A stretch of 64,000 bases of DNA from Bradyrhizobium diazoefficiens (lineage in GTDB: Bacteria > Pseudomonadota > Alphaproteobacteria > Rhizobiales > Xanthobacteraceae), in contig NZ_JAFCJE010000002.1 in the NCBI RefSeq assembly GCF_018131185.1, forward strand, positions 496,001 through 560,000. The letters are read 5' to 3'. Position 1 is the first letter of the stretch. The number at the start of each line of letters is the position of its first letter. The notes under the pieces are model-generated. The model was not told where the DNA came from and searched no databases. It saw only the letters and a list, made by a program, of their open reading frames with translations. The position numbers were made by a program, and so were the translations under genes. Positions 55,989 through 64,000 of this stretch are shown here, in pieces.

Positions 55989-57244
55989 TGCAAAACACAG
56001 CTCACATCATCGGTGCTGGAATTTCCGGCCTCTCCGCCGCCGTCCGGCTCGCCAATGCCGGATTCAAGGTTGCCGTGCACGAGGCGACGCAGCAGGCCGG
56101 CGGCCGCTGCCGTTCCTATTTCGACGGCGCCACCAATCTCACCATCGACAACGGCAATCATCTGCTGCTGTCGGGCAACAGCCATGCGCGTGCCTATGCG
56201 CGGGCGATCGGCACCGAGGCTGGTCTCGTCGGCCCCGAGAGCGCGCAGTTTCCCTTCGTCGACATCAAGACCGGGCAGCGCTGGCAGATCGATCTCGGTA
56301 CGGGCCGGTTGCCGACCTGGGTGCTCGACGAGAGCCGCCGCGTGCCTGATACGGGGCTCACCGATTATCTGAAGCTGGCTCCGCTGATCTGGGCGTCGGA
56401 GGAGACGCTGGTCGGCAAGTCGATTCCGACCGAGGGCGTGCTCTATCAGCGCCTGGTGCAGCCGCTGTTGCTCGCGGCTCTCAACGTCGATCCGCCCGAG
56501 GGCTCGGCCGGGCTTGCCGGTGCGATCGTGCGCGAGACGCTGCTTGCCGGTGGACAGGCCTGCCGTCCCCTGATCGCGCGCGACGGCCTCAGCGCCGTGC
56601 TGATCGAGCCGGCCGTGAAATTCCTGGTTGATCGCGGCCACACCGTTCAGCTCGGCCATGAGCTGCGTTCGTTTGCGACCAGTGACGGCAGGGCCGGTGC
56701 GCTGAATTTCGGCGGCGAGGATGTGATCCAGCTCGCCGAAGGCGACGTCGTCGTGATGGCGGTGCCGCCGCGCGCCGCCGCCAGCCTGCTGCCGGGCCTG
56801 AAGACGCCGACCGAATTCCGCGCCATCGTGAATGCGCATTTCCGCATCACGCCGCCGCCAGGGTCGGCGCCGATCCTCGGCGTGATCGGCGGCGTCGTGG
56901 AGTGGCTGTTCGCGTTCCCGAACCGGCTGTCCGTCACCATCAGCAACGGCGACCGTCTGGTCGACATGCCGCGCGAGGAACTCGCGCAGGCGATCTGGAA
57001 CGACGTCTGCAAGGCCGGCGGCGTCTCCGGCGAGTTGCCTCCGTGGCAGATCGTGCGCGAGCGCCGTGCCACATTTGCGGCGACGCCGGCCCAGAATGCC
57101 CTGCGCCCCGGGGCGGTCACTGCGCTGAAAAACCTGTTTCTTGCAGGGGATTGGACTGCTACGGGATTGCCTGCGACCATCGAGGGATCGGTGCGGTCCG
57201 GTGATCGCGCAGCCGATCTGGTTCTCGCCGCCAAAGGATCCTGA
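55988..57244 (+). CDS. hpnE: Hydroxysqualene dehydroxylase HpnE
   Basis: 418-aa FAD-dependent amine-oxidase-fold enzyme. The dinucleotide motif is IIGAGISGLSAAVRLANAGFKVAVHEA (about residues 7-33), followed by GGRCRSY; the C-terminal FAD site is FLAGDWTATGLPATIEGSVRSG. It removes the hydroxyl of hydroxysqualene to give squalene, finishing the HpnCDE route. It overlaps hpnD by one base and is followed 65 nt later by shc. Confidence 0.93.
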   Translation: MQNTAHIIGAGISGLSAAVRLANAGFKVAVHEATQQAGGRCRSYFDGATNLTIDNGNHLLLSGNSHARAYARAIGTEAGLVGPESAQFPFVDIKTGQRWQIDLGTGRLPTWVLDESRRVPDTGLTDYLKLAPLIWASEETLVGKSIPTEGVLYQRLVQPLLLAALNVDPPEGSAGLAGAIVRETLLAGGQACRPLIARDGLSAVLIEPAVKFLVDRGHTVQLGHELRSFATSDGRAGALNFGGEDVIQLAEGDVVVMAVPPRAAASLLPGLKTPTEFRAIVNAHFRITPPPGSAPILGVIGGVVEWLFAFPNRLSVTISNGDRLVDMPREELAQAIWNDVCKAGGVSGELPPWQIVRERRATFAATPAQNALRPGAVTALKNLFLAGDWTATGLPATIEGSVRSGDRAADLVLAAKGS

Positions 57245-57309
57245 AAGGCGGCCCTGACGGGCAAAAATCCCCGGCCAAATTCAATCGACTATCGGAGCAA
57301 TCGAGCGAG

Positions 57310-59262
57310 ATGGATTCCGTGAACGCGACCAGCCGCGAAGCTTTGGAATCGAGCATTGCATCGGCGACGCAAGGCGTCGTTGGCCTTCAGCAATCCGACG
57401 GCCATTGGGTCTTCGAGCTCGAGGCCGACTGCACGATCCCCGCCGAATACGTCCTGCTGCGCCATTATCTCGCCGAGCCGGTCGATGCCGCGCTCGAAGC
57501 CAAGATCGCCAATTATCTTCGCCGCATCCAGGGCGCCCATGGCGGCTGGCCGCTGGTGCATGACGGCGAGTTCGACATGAGCGCGAGCGTGAAGGCCTAC
57601 TTCGCGTTGAAGATGATCGGCGATCCCGTCGACGCCCCGCACATGGTGCGTGCGCGCGAGGCGATCCATGCCCGCGGCGGCGCGATCCACAGCAACGTCT
57701 TCACGCGCTTCCTGCTTGCGATGTACGGGGTGGTGACCTGGCGTGCGGTGCCGGTGCTGCCGATCGAGATCGTGCTGCTGCCGTTCTGGTCGCCGTTCCA
57801 CCTCAACAAGATCTCCTATTGGGCGCGCACCACCATGGTGCCGTTGATGGTGCTCGCGGCGCTGAAGCCGCGCGCGAAGAATCCGAAGGGCGTCGGCATC
57901 GACGAGCTGTTCCTGCAGGATCCGCGTTCGATCGGCATGACCGCCAAGGCGCCGCACCAGAGCATGGCCTGGTTCGTGCTGTTCCGCGCGCTCGATGGCA
58001 TTTTGCGCGTGATCGAGCCGATGTTTCCCAGGAGCCTGCGCAAGCGCGCGATCGATGCGGCGCTCGCCTTCACCGAGGAGCGGCTCAACGGCGAGGACGG
58101 CATGGGCGCGATCTATCCGCCCATGGCCAACATTGTCATGATGTACGACGCGCTCGGCAAGGACGAGAATTATCCGCCGCGGGCAACGACGCGCCGCGGC
58201 ATCGACAAGCTGCTCGTCATCAACGGCGAGGAGGCCTATTGCCAGCCCTGCGTCTCGCCGGTGTGGGACACGACGCTGACCGCGCATGCGCTGCTGGAAG
58301 CCGGCGGTGACAAGGCGGTGCCGGCGGCCAAGCAGGGCCTCGACTGGTTGATCCCGAGGCAGGAGCTCGAGGTGAAGGGCGACTGGGCGGTGAAGCGGCC
58401 CGACGTGCGTCCGGGCGGCTGGGCCTTCCAGTACAACAATGCGCATTACCCCGACCTCGACGACACCGCCGTGGTCGTGATGTCGATGGACCGCATGCGC
58501 CGGGAGCACGGCGCCACCGGCTACGATGCCGCGATCGCCCGCGGCCGGGAATGGATCGAGGGCATGCAGAGCGACGACGGCGGCTGGGCTGCCTTCGACG
58601 TCAACAACCTCGAATATTATTTGAACAACATCCCGTTCTCGGATCATGGCGCGCTGCTCGACCCGCCGACCGAGGACGTCACCGCGCGCTGCATCTCGAT
58701 GCTGGCCCAGCTCGGCGAGACCGAGGCGACCAGCAAGCATGTGGCCGACGGGGTCGCCTACTTGCGGAAGACCCAGCACCCGGAGGGGTCCTGGTACGGT
58801 CGCTGGGGCATGAATTTCATCTATGGAACCTGGTCGGTGCTCTGCGCCCTGAACATGGCCGGCGTCCGCCATGAAGATCCCATGATTCGCAAGGCCGCCG
58901 ATTGGCTGGCCTCGATCCAGAACGAGGACGGCGGCTGGGGCGAGGATGCCGTCAGCTACCGCCTGGACTACCGGGGATGGGAGGCCGCGCCTTCGACCGC
59001 CTCGCAAACGGCATGGGCCTTGCTTGCCCTCATGGCGGCAGGCGAGGTTGATCACCCGGCCGTCGCCCGCGGGGTGGAGTACCTGATTGCAACACAGAAC
59101 GAAAAAGGACTGTGGGATGAGCAGCGGTACACCGCCACAGGCTTCCCCCGCGTGTTCTATCTACGGTATCATGGTTACCCAAAGTTCTTTCCGCTGTGGG
59201 CGTTGGCGCGGTATCGGAACTTGCGGAACACCAACAGCAGGGTGGTAGGGGTCGGAATGTGA
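57310..59262 (+). CDS. shc: Squalene-hopene cyclase
   Basis: 650-aa cyclase (also called HpnF). The catalytic acid motif DxDD is D382-L-D-D385 (HYPDLDDTAVV). Several QW repeats are visible, for example QSDGHWVFELEADC, QSDDGGWAAFD, QNEDGGWGEDA and QNEKGLWDEQRYTATGFPRVFYLRY. It binds the membrane as a monotopic protein and cyclises squalene to hopene and diplopterol. The stop codon overlaps the GTG start of hpnG (ATGTGA), so the two are coupled. Length matches family. Confidence 0.96.
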   Translation: MDSVNATSREALESSIASATQGVVGLQQSDGHWVFELEADCTIPAEYVLLRHYLAEPVDAALEAKIANYLRRIQGAHGGWPLVHDGEFDMSASVKAYFALKMIGDPVDAPHMVRAREAIHARGGAIHSNVFTRFLLAMYGVVTWRAVPVLPIEIVLLPFWSPFHLNKISYWARTTMVPLMVLAALKPRAKNPKGVGIDELFLQDPRSIGMTAKAPHQSMAWFVLFRALDGILRVIEPMFPRSLRKRAIDAALAFTEERLNGEDGMGAIYPPMANIVMMYDALGKDENYPPRATTRRGIDKLLVINGEEAYCQPCVSPVWDTTLTAHALLEAGGDKAVPAAKQGLDWLIPRQELEVKGDWAVKRPDVRPGGWAFQYNNAHYPDLDDTAVVVMSMDRMRREHGATGYDAAIARGREWIEGMQSDDGGWAAFDVNNLEYYLNNIPFSDHGALLDPPTEDVTARCISMLAQLGETEATSKHVADGVAYLRKTQHPEGSWYGRWGMNFIYGTWSVLCALNMAGVRHEDPMIRKAADWLASIQNEDGGWGEDAVSYRLDYRGWEAAPSTASQTAWALLALMAAGEVDHPAVARGVEYLIATQNEKGLWDEQRYTATGFPRVFYLRYHGYPKFFPLWALARYRNLRNTNSRVVGVGM

Positions 59263-60008
59263 CTTTGGGGACGGGGGACTGTTTTACCGTGGGTACGACC
59301 ATCGACCCGCGGCCAATACTGATCGTGACCGGATTGGTTCAGGAGGCCCGAATCGCGGCCGGGCCTGGAATGGCGGTCATCTGTTCATCGAGCAGCCCGA
59401 CCCAGTTGCGGGCGCTTCTGACGGTGGTGGATCCTGACACGATTCGCGGCGTGATCTCCTTCGGCGTGGCCGGGGGGCTCGACCCGACGCTGCGCTCCGG
59501 CGATGTCGTGCTGGCGACCGAAGTGCTGTCCGGCGACACCCGCTGGGCCGCCGGCCTCTCGCTCGGCGACGATCTGATCGAACGCCTGACCTCGGGCCGC
59601 CGCCGCGTGGTGCGCGGCAGCCTCGCCGGCGCCGAGGAAGTGGTCACCAAGCGCGCCTGCAAGGCGGCGCTGCATTCCGAGACGGGCGCCGCCGCCGTCG
59701 ACATGGAAAGCCACATCGCCGCCGCCTACGCCGCCGAAGCCGGATTGCCGTTCGCCGCGGTCCGCGTCATCAGCGATCCCGCCCATCGCGCGCTGCCGGC
59801 GCTCGCCCGTGCCGCCATCAAGCCAAACGGCCAGATCGACCTCGCCGCCGTGCTGCGCGGCATCGTGCGCAATCCGGCGACGCTGCATGCGCTGGTCTCG
59901 ACCGGCCTCGACTTCAACCGCGCGCTGCGCTCGCTTCGCGGCTGCCGGGATTACCTGATCGGCACTGAGTTGGTCGAGAGCGAACCGCTGGTGTCGAAGG
60001 CCGCCTGA
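59259..60008 (+). CDS. hpnG: Adenosylhopane nucleosidase / hopanoid-associated phosphorylase
   Basis: 249-aa purine-nucleoside-phosphorylase-fold protein. Key parts: GVISFGVAGGLDPTLRSGDVV (about residues 71-91), the nucleoside-binding AAAVDMESHIAA and VRVISDPAHRALP. It removes adenine from adenosylhopane, opening the ribosyl side chain for bacteriohopanetetrol formation. GTG 59259 overlaps the shc TGA; GGTAGGGG lies 9 nt upstream. GTG 59289 is an alternative with a weaker site. A strong terminator follows the stop. Confidence 0.9.
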   Translation: MTLGTGDCFTVGTTIDPRPILIVTGLVQEARIAAGPGMAVICSSSSPTQLRALLTVVDPDTIRGVISFGVAGGLDPTLRSGDVVLATEVLSGDTRWAAGLSLGDDLIERLTSGRRRVVRGSLAGAEEVVTKRACKAALHSETGAAAVDMESHIAAAYAAEAGLPFAAVRVISDPAHRALPALARAAIKPNGQIDLAAVLRGIVRNPATLHALVSTGLDFNRALRSLRGCRDYLIGTELVESEPLVSKAA

Positions 60009-60026
60009 GCGGCGTCTTCGAGCGAC

Positions 60027-60065
60027 AAAGAAAAGGCCCGGTCTCTGACCGGGCCTTTTCTTTTG
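60027..60065 (+). terminator. Terminator after hpnG (also symmetrical for the minus strand)
   Basis: AAAGGCCCGGTC (60032-60043) pairs with GACCGGGCCTTT around a TCT loop, followed by TCTTTT. It ends the hpnC-hpnG operon. A preceding A-run gives the reverse strand a T-run, so it can stop transcription both ways. Confidence 0.85.
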
Positions 60066-60134
60066 GCCTGCGAGATTGGGCCATCAATGCGATGTGGTCC
60101 TTGGGTTTGTGCGATGTCGACCTGTGGGGAGGGA

Positions 60135-60785
60135 CGAAGCGTCGGGCAAAACACCCTAAAACCCGTCAATCCCTCCCTGCAAAAATATTCCACTTTACCG
60201 AAATTCGGATTTGTGGCATAGAGCGTCCATCCCGGCCCTGCCAGAGGGGCGCTTCGCGATCGTCACGAGATGCGGGCCGGGGTGCGGTGGACGCGGTAGC
60301 GCCGGCGCGAAGGCGGTGACAGGGACGGGCGACCGTTGAGTCATGCGCATCGCGATACGACACGGCGCGGTCACAGCGGTTTCGGTCGTCGTCGGAGGTG
60401 AGCACACGCGAGCTCCCGGCGATCAGGTCGAACCGTCCGCGGACGGAGAAGTCGTGTGGTCCTGACGCCCGGGGTTCTGGCGTCAAGCTTTGCGGTGATG
60501 CGGCGGCCCGACCGGGTGCGCACATCGAACAGCGGCGAGGCGACGGGGGCAATAGTGCAACGCTCCCCGAGGAGAGCACGAAGGACACCGTTAAAACCAT
60601 CCGCGCAGGGAAGGCCGGGCGACCGGCATCACCTGTGATCCACCCCGTGTGCATTCCTGTCGCGCACGGATTGCGGGTGCCGGCGGCGCCCGGCCTTCCC
60701 TGCGTCCTCTGGTCTTTCGAGGGCGAAACGAACAGCAAAACTCGGGCGAAAGAAGCCGCGAGAACGCGCAGGCGTGTCAGCGGGG
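60135..60785. repeat. Long structured intergenic repeat, copy 2
   Basis: Aligns with 6890-7545 along nearly its whole length. The inverted pair GCGCAGGGAAGGCCGGGC at 60603-60620 with its complement at 60688-60704 keeps the 17-bp stem, and one end pair is G-U instead of G-C. The palindrome CGTCCGCGGACG recurs at 60434-60445 and the GCTCCCCGAGGAG hairpin near 60561. It lies between convergent hpnG and hpnH, whereas copy 1 lies between divergent genes, so it has no fixed place relative to genes. Confidence 0.8.
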
Positions 60786-60825
60786 AAGAGAGCGCATGGT
60801 AAGAGCAAGCTGGTGCCGTACACTC

Positions 60826-60905
60826 CGTCATTGCGAGCGCAGCGAAGCAATCCAGAGTGTCTCCGCGGAACGATTCTGGATTGCTTCGCTGCGCTCGCAA
60901 TGACG
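60826..60905. repeat. Palindromic repeat family D, complete copy
   Basis: CGTCATTGCGAGCGCAGCGA at the left is inverted as CGCTGCGCTCGCAATGACG at the right, with GCAATCCAGAGTGT and GATTCTGGATTGC as inner arms. It follows the long repeat and precedes the hpnH terminator. A shorter relative is at 25546-25607. Confidence 0.85.
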
Positions 60906-60937
60906 ACGGAGCGGATAGCGTGGCTCAATCCCCAATC

Positions 60938-60975
60938 AAAAAAGCCCGGTCGCGCTGGCGACCGGGCCTTTTGTT
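60938..60975 (-). terminator. Terminator after hpnH (minus strand)
   Basis: Plus-strand AAAAAAGCCCGGTCGC, loop GCTG, GCGACCGGGCCTTTT. On the minus strand, the direction of hpnH, the stem is followed by TTTTTTG. It ends the ispH-hpnH transcript 20 nt after the hpnH stop. Confidence 0.85.
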
Positions 60976-60994
60976 TGTGACGCGTCGCGTCCGC

Positions 60995-62155
<1,161 letters not shown>

Positions 62156-62191
62156 TACAAGTTTCTTTCTGGGCTTTTCAATTCGGGTGGG

Positions 62192-63118
62192 TCAGCTCGC
62201 AGCCAGTTGGGCCGGAAGCCGGAATTCGATGTTTTCCTCGCGGCCCGGCAGCACCTGGACCTTGACCGGTCCGATCCGCCGCATCGCTTCGATCACGTCA
62301 TCCACGAGTACCTCAGGCGCCGAAGCGCCGGCCGTGATGCCGACGGTCCTGGCATTTTTCAACCACTCCGGATTGAGCGCGCTGCCGTCGGCAATCAGAT
62401 AACTCGCGACGCCGGCCTCGGTGCCGATTTCGCGAAGCCGGTTCGAGTTCGAGCTGTTGGCAGCGCCCACCACCAAGATCACGTCGACCAGCTTGCTCAA
62501 GTCCCTTACCGCAGATTGGCGGTTCTGTGTCGCATAGCAGATATCCCGGATATCCGGGCCTTGAATATCTGTAAAGCGGGCTTGCAGGGCCGCGATGATG
62601 TCCCTGGTGTCGTCGACCGACAGGGTGGTCTGGGTGATGTAGGCCACTGGCGTATCTGCGGGCAGGCTCAAGGCCTTAACCTCTTGAACGCTTTGGACAA
62701 GCAGCACGGGACCGGGAACCTGACCCATCGTGCCTTCGACCTCGGGGTGTCCGGCATGGCCGATCAGGATCAGCGTGCGGCCCTTGCTGGTGTAGCGCTT
62801 CCCCTGATTGTGAACTTTCGTGACCAGGGGGCAGGTGGCGTTGAGCACCGGAAGGTCGCGCGCGGCGGCCTCTTCCTCGACGCTGCGGGCGACGCCATGG
62901 GCGCTGAAGACGGTCACCGCCTTCGGCGGAACCTCGGACAGCTCCTCGACGAAGATTGCCCCTTTGTTCTTCAGGCTCTCGACCACGTATTTGTTGTGCA
63001 CGATCTCGTGGCGCACGTAGACGGGCCGGCCGTACTTCTCCAGCGCCCGTTCCACAATCTCGATTGCACGCACCACGCCCGCGCAAAAGCCGCGCGGTTG
63101 CGCCAGATAAACTTCCAT
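62192..63118 (-). CDS. ispH: 4-hydroxy-3-methylbut-2-enyl diphosphate reductase
   Basis: 308-aa 4Fe-4S enzyme of the MEP pathway that gives IPP and DMAPP, the precursors for farnesyl diphosphate. Start [26 protein letters not shown] is the family consensus, with the first cluster Cys in PRGFCAGV, the second in [14 protein letters not shown] and the third in [13 protein letters not shown] 63118 is preferred over TTG 63136. It shares a transcript with hpnH, tying precursor supply to hopanoid side-chain synthesis. A 462-bp divergent promoter region separates it from hpnN. Confidence 0.95.
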   Translation of the reverse strand: MEVYLAQPRGFCAGVVRAIEIVERALEKYGRPVYVRHEIVHNKYVVESLKNKGAIFVEELSEVPPKAVTVFSAHGVARSVEEEAAARDLPVLNATCPLVTKVHNQGKRYTSKGRTLILIGHAGHPEVEGTMGQVPGPVLLVQSVQEVKALSLPADTPVAYITQTTLSVDDTRDIIAALQARFTDIQGPDIRDICYATQNRQSAVRDLSKLVDVILVVGAANSSNSNRLREIGTEAGVASYLIADGSALNPEWLKNARTVGITAGASAPEVLVDDVIEAMRRIGPVKVQVLPGREENIEFRLPAQLAAS

Positions 63119-63580
63119 TGGACGCCCATCACGCAAGTTGCACCAATCCGCTTCGTAAGTCCCCTACGGCACCCCGATCCTGACCAATGAGTTGCAATAT
63201 CCGCACCATTGGTTCGCGCGCGCGGTAGCCACCCACCCTCGTCAAGGCTCGGCGCATGGAGGCGCAAGTCTTTGTGTCAAAAAATCGGCAATAAGGAAAG
63301 GTCGAATGAAACCTCAGAGCCCCGGCTGATCACGTTAGAGGTAATATAGTAGGGTCGTCGTTGCTTGCAAGATGGGCAATGTCTGTGCCCAGTGCTTTGT
63401 CACTTTCCCGCCTCAACTCCCCGGTTATACCGACGCCCCACACGATTTTGCCCGGTCTCCCGCCGTTTACCCTCAAACCCAGTGCGACGAGAACCGCCCA
63501 AAACAGCAATAGGTTTCGCCCGGGAACTCCGATAAACAGCGGGCGTTTCCGGCAAGCTGTTAACCGCAGAAAGAAAAGAA
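63119..63580. other. Divergent promoter region between ispH and hpnN
   Basis: 462 bp between the ispH and hpnN starts with no supported gene; open frames crossing it are short and antiparallel. AT-richer stretches (GAGGTAATATAGTAGG near 63339 and AAAAATCGGCAATAAGG near 63280) may carry promoters for the two directions. No repeat-family member is seen. Confidence 0.4.
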
Positions 63581-64000
63581 GTGCTGCAAAGCGTCGTCGT
63601 CGCCATTGTCAGGGCCTGCACCCGGTTTGCCTCCCTCGTCGTCGTTCTCGGGCTCCTGCTGGCAGTAGCCGCGGGCTATTACGCGTCCCAGCACTTCGCC
63701 ATCAACACCGACATCAACTCGCTGATTGCCAAGAATCTGGACTGGCGCAAGCGTGACCAGCAATTCGACAAGGCGTTCGATCAAAACGAATTAATCCTCG
63801 CTGTAGTCGAAGCCCGCACGCCGGAGATGGCGAGCGCTGCGGCAGACGCGCTCTATGCCAGGCTGAAGGGCGACAAGACCAACTTCCAGTCGATGCAGCA
63901 GCTCGGCAGCGGCGAGTTTTTCGAGAAGAACGGCTTGTTGTTTCTGCCGACCGAAGAGGTCGGCAAGATCACCGGCCAGTTCGAATCCGCCGCGCCCCTG
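63581..64000 (+). CDS. hpnN: Hopanoid RND transporter HpnN, N-terminal part
   Basis: First 140 codons of an RND/MMPL protein continuing past the window. It begins MLQSVVVAIVRACTRFASLVVVLGLLLAVAAGYYASQHF, with one N-terminal membrane helix, then NTDINSLIAKNLDWRKRDQQFDKAFDQNELILAVVEARTPE, the periplasmic start characteristic of HpnN. HpnN moves hopanoids to the outer membrane. GTG 63581 is the first start after an AAGAAAAGAA stretch that may serve as the ribosome binding site. It is divergent from ispH. Confidence 0.92.
   Translation, partial: MLQSVVVAIVRACTRFASLVVVLGLLLAVAAGYYASQHFAINTDINSLIAKNLDWRKRDQQFDKAFDQNELILAVVEARTPEMASAAADALYARLKGDKTNFQSMQQLGSGEFFEKNGLLFLPTEEVGKITGQFESAAPL

Noticed and set aside
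57289..59055. 588-codon minus-strand frame opposite shc
   Set aside because: Antisense of squalene-hopene cyclase, without motifs.

Overview
The window looks like chromosomal DNA of a Bradyrhizobium-type alphaproteobacterium. It is GC-rich with very high GC at third codon positions. It carries a full bacteriohopanoid gene set in the order known from Rhodopseudomonas and Bradyrhizobium, many acyl-CoA metabolism genes, and intergenic gaps filled with several families of palindromic repeats. I see no tRNA, rRNA, CRISPR array, integrase or transposase. Fifty-two protein genes are supported; the first (an acyl-CoA synthetase) and the last (hpnN) run off the window.

Region 1 (1-18.4 kb): dispersed catabolic genes. 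These are acyl-CoA synthetases, two short-chain dehydrogenases, two crotonases with altered catalytic residues, an SCP-x-like thiolase next to its DUF35 partner, an amidase plus DUF2848 pair, a YccF membrane protein, an arylamine N-acetyltransferase, PEP carboxylase, and a 2OG-oxygenase/AlkB pair followed by an MFS transporter. A long structured intergenic repeat (about 640 bp) lies upstream of PEP carboxylase; a second copy lies 53 kb away, between hpnG and hpnH.

Region 2 (18.4-28 kb): a homoprotocatechuate (3,4-dihydroxyphenylacetate) meta-cleavage cluster. hpaH-hpaF-hpaE-hpaD, a FAH-family decarboxylase/isomerase and a ThDP enzyme read leftward. The MarR regulator hpaR and the aldolase hpaI read rightward, followed by a UxaA-family dehydratase. 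A perfect 16-bp palindrome between hpaH and hpaR is the likely HpaR operator. The ring-activating monooxygenase hpaBC is not in the window.

Region 3 (28-45 kb): a PAS protein and a chemoreceptor with overlapping reading frames; a three-gene transglutaminase / ATP-grasp-alpha-E / transglutaminase system of unknown substrate; an HD hydrolase, an Asp-nucleophile alpha/beta hydrolase, HdeD, an orphan amino-acid-type binding protein, an acyl-CoA dehydrogenase, an RlpA-like protein and a second chemoreceptor.

Region 4 (45.4-64 kb): the hopanoid region. The C-2 methylase gene hpnP sits inside the ethanolamine ammonia-lyase operon (eutB-hpnP-eutC), followed by an MMPL/RND transporter, two secreted proteins of unknown function and a small Cys-rich protein. 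Then comes hpnC-hpnD-hpnE-shc-hpnG, compact and mostly overlapping: farnesyl-PP to squalene, hopene, then processing of adenosylhopane. The convergent ispH-hpnH pair supplies isoprenoid precursors and the adenosyl side chain. hpnN, the hopanoid RND transporter, is divergent from ispH at the right edge.

Worth a second look: the eutB-hpnP-eutC arrangement, the paired long structured repeats, the amide-ligase-like transglutaminase/ATP-grasp cluster, and the unknown secreted genes inside the hopanoid region.
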